A stretch of DNA of 64,000 nt from the NCBI GenBank assembly GCA_001599355.1, contig BCGQ01000003.1, positions 684,468 through 748,467 on the forward strand. The letters are read 5' to 3'. Below the pieces are notes generated by a model, which saw nothing but the letters and a program-made list of their open reading frames with translations, did not search any database and had not been told where the DNA came from. Positions 62,635 to 64,000 of the stretch are shown piece after piece (positions within the stretch are counted from its first letter, which is position 1; each line of letters starts with the position of its first letter). The stretch is from Nakazawaea peltata. Lineage: Eukaryota; Ascomycota; Pichiomycetes; Alaninales; Pachysolenaceae. Position numbers and translations under genes: made by a program.

Positions 62635-64000
62635 TTATGGAAGTTCAGATGTAGTACTAGATTCATCGGTGTATTCACCATCATCATTATCTGTTAATTG
62701 AGAATTATCGGAGGTTGAATTTTCATCGAAAGGATTTTCTTTTGTGTCATCAACTTCATTACTGGAAGCTTCTTCATCTTCTTCGTCTTCCTCTTCTTCT
62801 TCCTCTTCTGATACTACATCAGCTGTGAATTCGTCTTCTTTAACTTCTTCTTCCTCTACTTCATCAGATTTCAGATCTGGGATAATGTCTTTAGAGTCAT
62901 TTCTTGAACTTAATTCATAAAACAACATGAATACTCCGCTGGTGTTCAAGACTTCTCTTTCCGTTGTTACACGTACAGTCTCATCACTGATTCTCCACCA
63001 CAATCCACGATACTTTCTGTACAGAATATAATGACCGTAGTTATGGGTACCGAAATGGGTAATGATCAGTTTTAATGAGTAACATAATGGACCAGAGGCA
63101 ATTTCTACTGAAATTGGTGGAGATGGTTGTTGCACAGCGAATCTAGAACCATTAGAATTTGGAGCAATACCATCGATTAATTCCTCGGATTCTTCTTCGG
63201 ATTCTTCTTCATCCGAATACACAATATCATTACCTAAAGAATCATATTTTGGTCTTTCAATGGTCGGTGACAGATCTGAAGTTTCGGTATCAGATTTGAT
63301 ATCAATATCTGAGGCAATTTCAGTAGCCAGCTCTGATGAAACTATATCATCATTTGCAAGTTCATCTCCGACTTCAGCTTCAGCTTCGGCCTTCTCTTGG
63401 TCTTGTCTTCTAAACATAACACGAGCATCCATATTAATATCGTCACACTCAGCAACATATGGACTCATATCCAACTTCATAGGGAAGGTAACTTGAGCTC
63501 CATTCTTTCTGATCATATAAGTACGAGGATCAAAAACAGATCTGTTTATATGCAAAGTCAATAACAGAGGAGGTCTGCTGTAGAAAATCTGTTTGATCTT
63601 TCTCGATTTCTGGATATGATTCTTAGTGTGGAGTTTCTTATAAGACTCATCACTGATGACAGGTTTAGCCAACTCATTGTGGATTTCTTTCAACCTCAAA
63701 CCCATAAGCAGTTGAAGTTTCTCATTAGTCAGAGACTCGATTTGCTGTTCCAAAATTTTAGCCATTTGCATTAATCCACATCTATTACATTCGACATCAT
63801 CGATGATCTCCGGTTCAATCCAATCACTTAACAATTCATCCAAGGAATAAGAACTTTTGTTAGACAGTTGTAAATTCAAACTCAATCCACTAATAACAGA
63901 GTATCTGATACCTCCGATTTCACCACATTGAGTACATCCAATTCTCTCCAGGGATAATCCATCCACAGGAGTAACAAGTTTCATTGGGTGAACTTTAGAC
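62635..64000 (-). CDS. UBP1: Ubiquitin-specific protease Ubp1, C-terminal part
   Basis: Partial gene: the frame stays open to the right edge, so the N-terminus and catalytic Cys lie outside. At least 455 residues are visible. A zinc-finger-like CTQCGEIGGIRYS and CNRCGLM pair, a long insert that is very acidic (Ser/Asp/Glu, including SDEEESEEESEE), and the catalytic His box THFGTHNYGHYILYRKYRGLWWRISDE mark a USP-family deubiquitinase. The split by an acidic insert and the IGCxQCGE motif suggest yeast Ubp1. The C-terminal tail is again acidic. It is the second convergent member of the KTR/UBP1 pair. Confidence 0.82.
   Translation of the reverse strand, partial: SKVHPMKLVTPVDGLSLERIGCTQCGEIGGIRYSVISGLSLNLQLSNKSSYSLDELLSDWIEPEIIDDVECNRCGLMQMAKILEQQIESLTNEKLQLLMGLRLKEIHNELAKPVISDESYKKLHTKNHIQKSRKIKQIFYSRPPLLLTLHINRSVFDPRTYMIRKNGAQVTFPMKLDMSPYVAECDDINMDARVMFRRQDQEKAEAEAEVGDELANDDIVSSELATEIASDIDIKSDTETSDLSPTIERPKYDSLGNDIVYSDEEESEEESEELIDGIAPNSNGSRFAVQQPSPPISVEIASGPLCYSLKLIITHFGTHNYGHYILYRKYRGLWWRISDETVRVTTEREVLNTSGVFMLFYELSSRNDSKDIIPDLKSDEVEEEEVKEDEFTADVVSEEEEEEEDEEDEEASSNEVDDTKENPFDENSTSDNSQLTDNDDGEYTDESSTTSELP

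Noticed and set aside
1-64000. Reading CTG as the standard leucine
   Set aside because: It puts Leu at many invariant Ala positions in PFK1, DNF3, URA9 and PHO2, and no invariant Leu uses CTG in the places I checked.
1-64000. Reading CTG as serine (CTG clade)
   Set aside because: Ser would suit some RPN2 sites, but the PFK1 GTAR and URA9 VKxAPDL positions are Ala in essentially all relatives, and CTG is too common for a typical CTG-Ser genome.
1-64000. tRNA genes
   Set aside because: I scanned the gaps for GGTTCRANTCC-type B boxes. Near matches at about 31663-31670 and 40230-40241 have no A box or acceptor stem.

Overview
The window is budding-yeast (Saccharomycotina) nuclear DNA: compact genes on both strands, few introns, GTATGT/GTAAGT donors and TACTAAC branch sites, and near full-length orthologues of well-known yeast proteins. 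A complex I subunit (52234-52719) and a mitochondrial class 2 dihydroorotate dehydrogenase (48771-50090) exclude the Saccharomyces-type petite-positive yeasts. The decisive clue is the CTG codon. At invariant alanines of phosphofructokinase, Dnf3, Ura9, Rpn2 and Pho2 this genome writes CTG, and CTG is common. It therefore looks like a CUG-Ala yeast (Pachysolen/Nakazawaea/Peterozyma clade). The moderate GC content looks more like Nakazawaea than the AT-rich Pachysolen, but I infer that from composition only. Every Leu read from CTG with the standard code should be read as Ala.

Layout. 1-4531: long gene-free stretch, then an HSF-type regulator (Sfl1/Mga1). 7-15 kb: PFK1 and the homeodomain regulator PHO2. 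15-22 kb: the P4 flippase DNF3 and the Rsp5 adaptor SSH4. 23-28 kb: a Dal5-family permease, a perilipin (PLN1/PET10) and retromer PEP8/VPS26. 28-34 kb: ULS1, SEC72, HRI1 and spliced ERV14. 34-40 kb: a kinetochore Ame1-like gene, FUB1 (PI31), spliced MET8 and NGR1. 40-42.5 kb: gene-poor. 42.5-54 kb: RPN2, UTP7, a spliced gene with an apparent degenerate eIF4E fold, URA9, GET2, an unknown ORF, the NDUFS6-like complex I subunit and spliced SEC28. 54-57.6 kb: two unrecognised polytopic membrane proteins. 59-64 kb: spliced SDS3, a KRE2/KTR mannosyltransferase and the 3' part of UBP1, which runs off the right edge.

Themes. The secretory pathway and membranes are well represented (ERV14, SEC28, SEC72, GET2, PEP8, DNF3, SSH4, KTR), as is ubiquitin/proteasome biology (RPN2, FUB1, UBP1, ULS1, SSH4). 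The genes are not operonic; this is ordinary eukaryotic gene order. No rRNA, tRNA, CRISPR array or transposon was recognised.

Most notable for follow-up: the CUG-Ala signal; the eIF4E-like gene that lacks the cap-binding residues; and promoter arrays of short motifs phased at about one helical turn (11-12 bp) upstream of RPN2, GET2 and the KTR gene, plus a four-copy motif at about 33-bp spacing upstream of ULS1. Five introns share a branch point only 6-10 nt from the acceptor.
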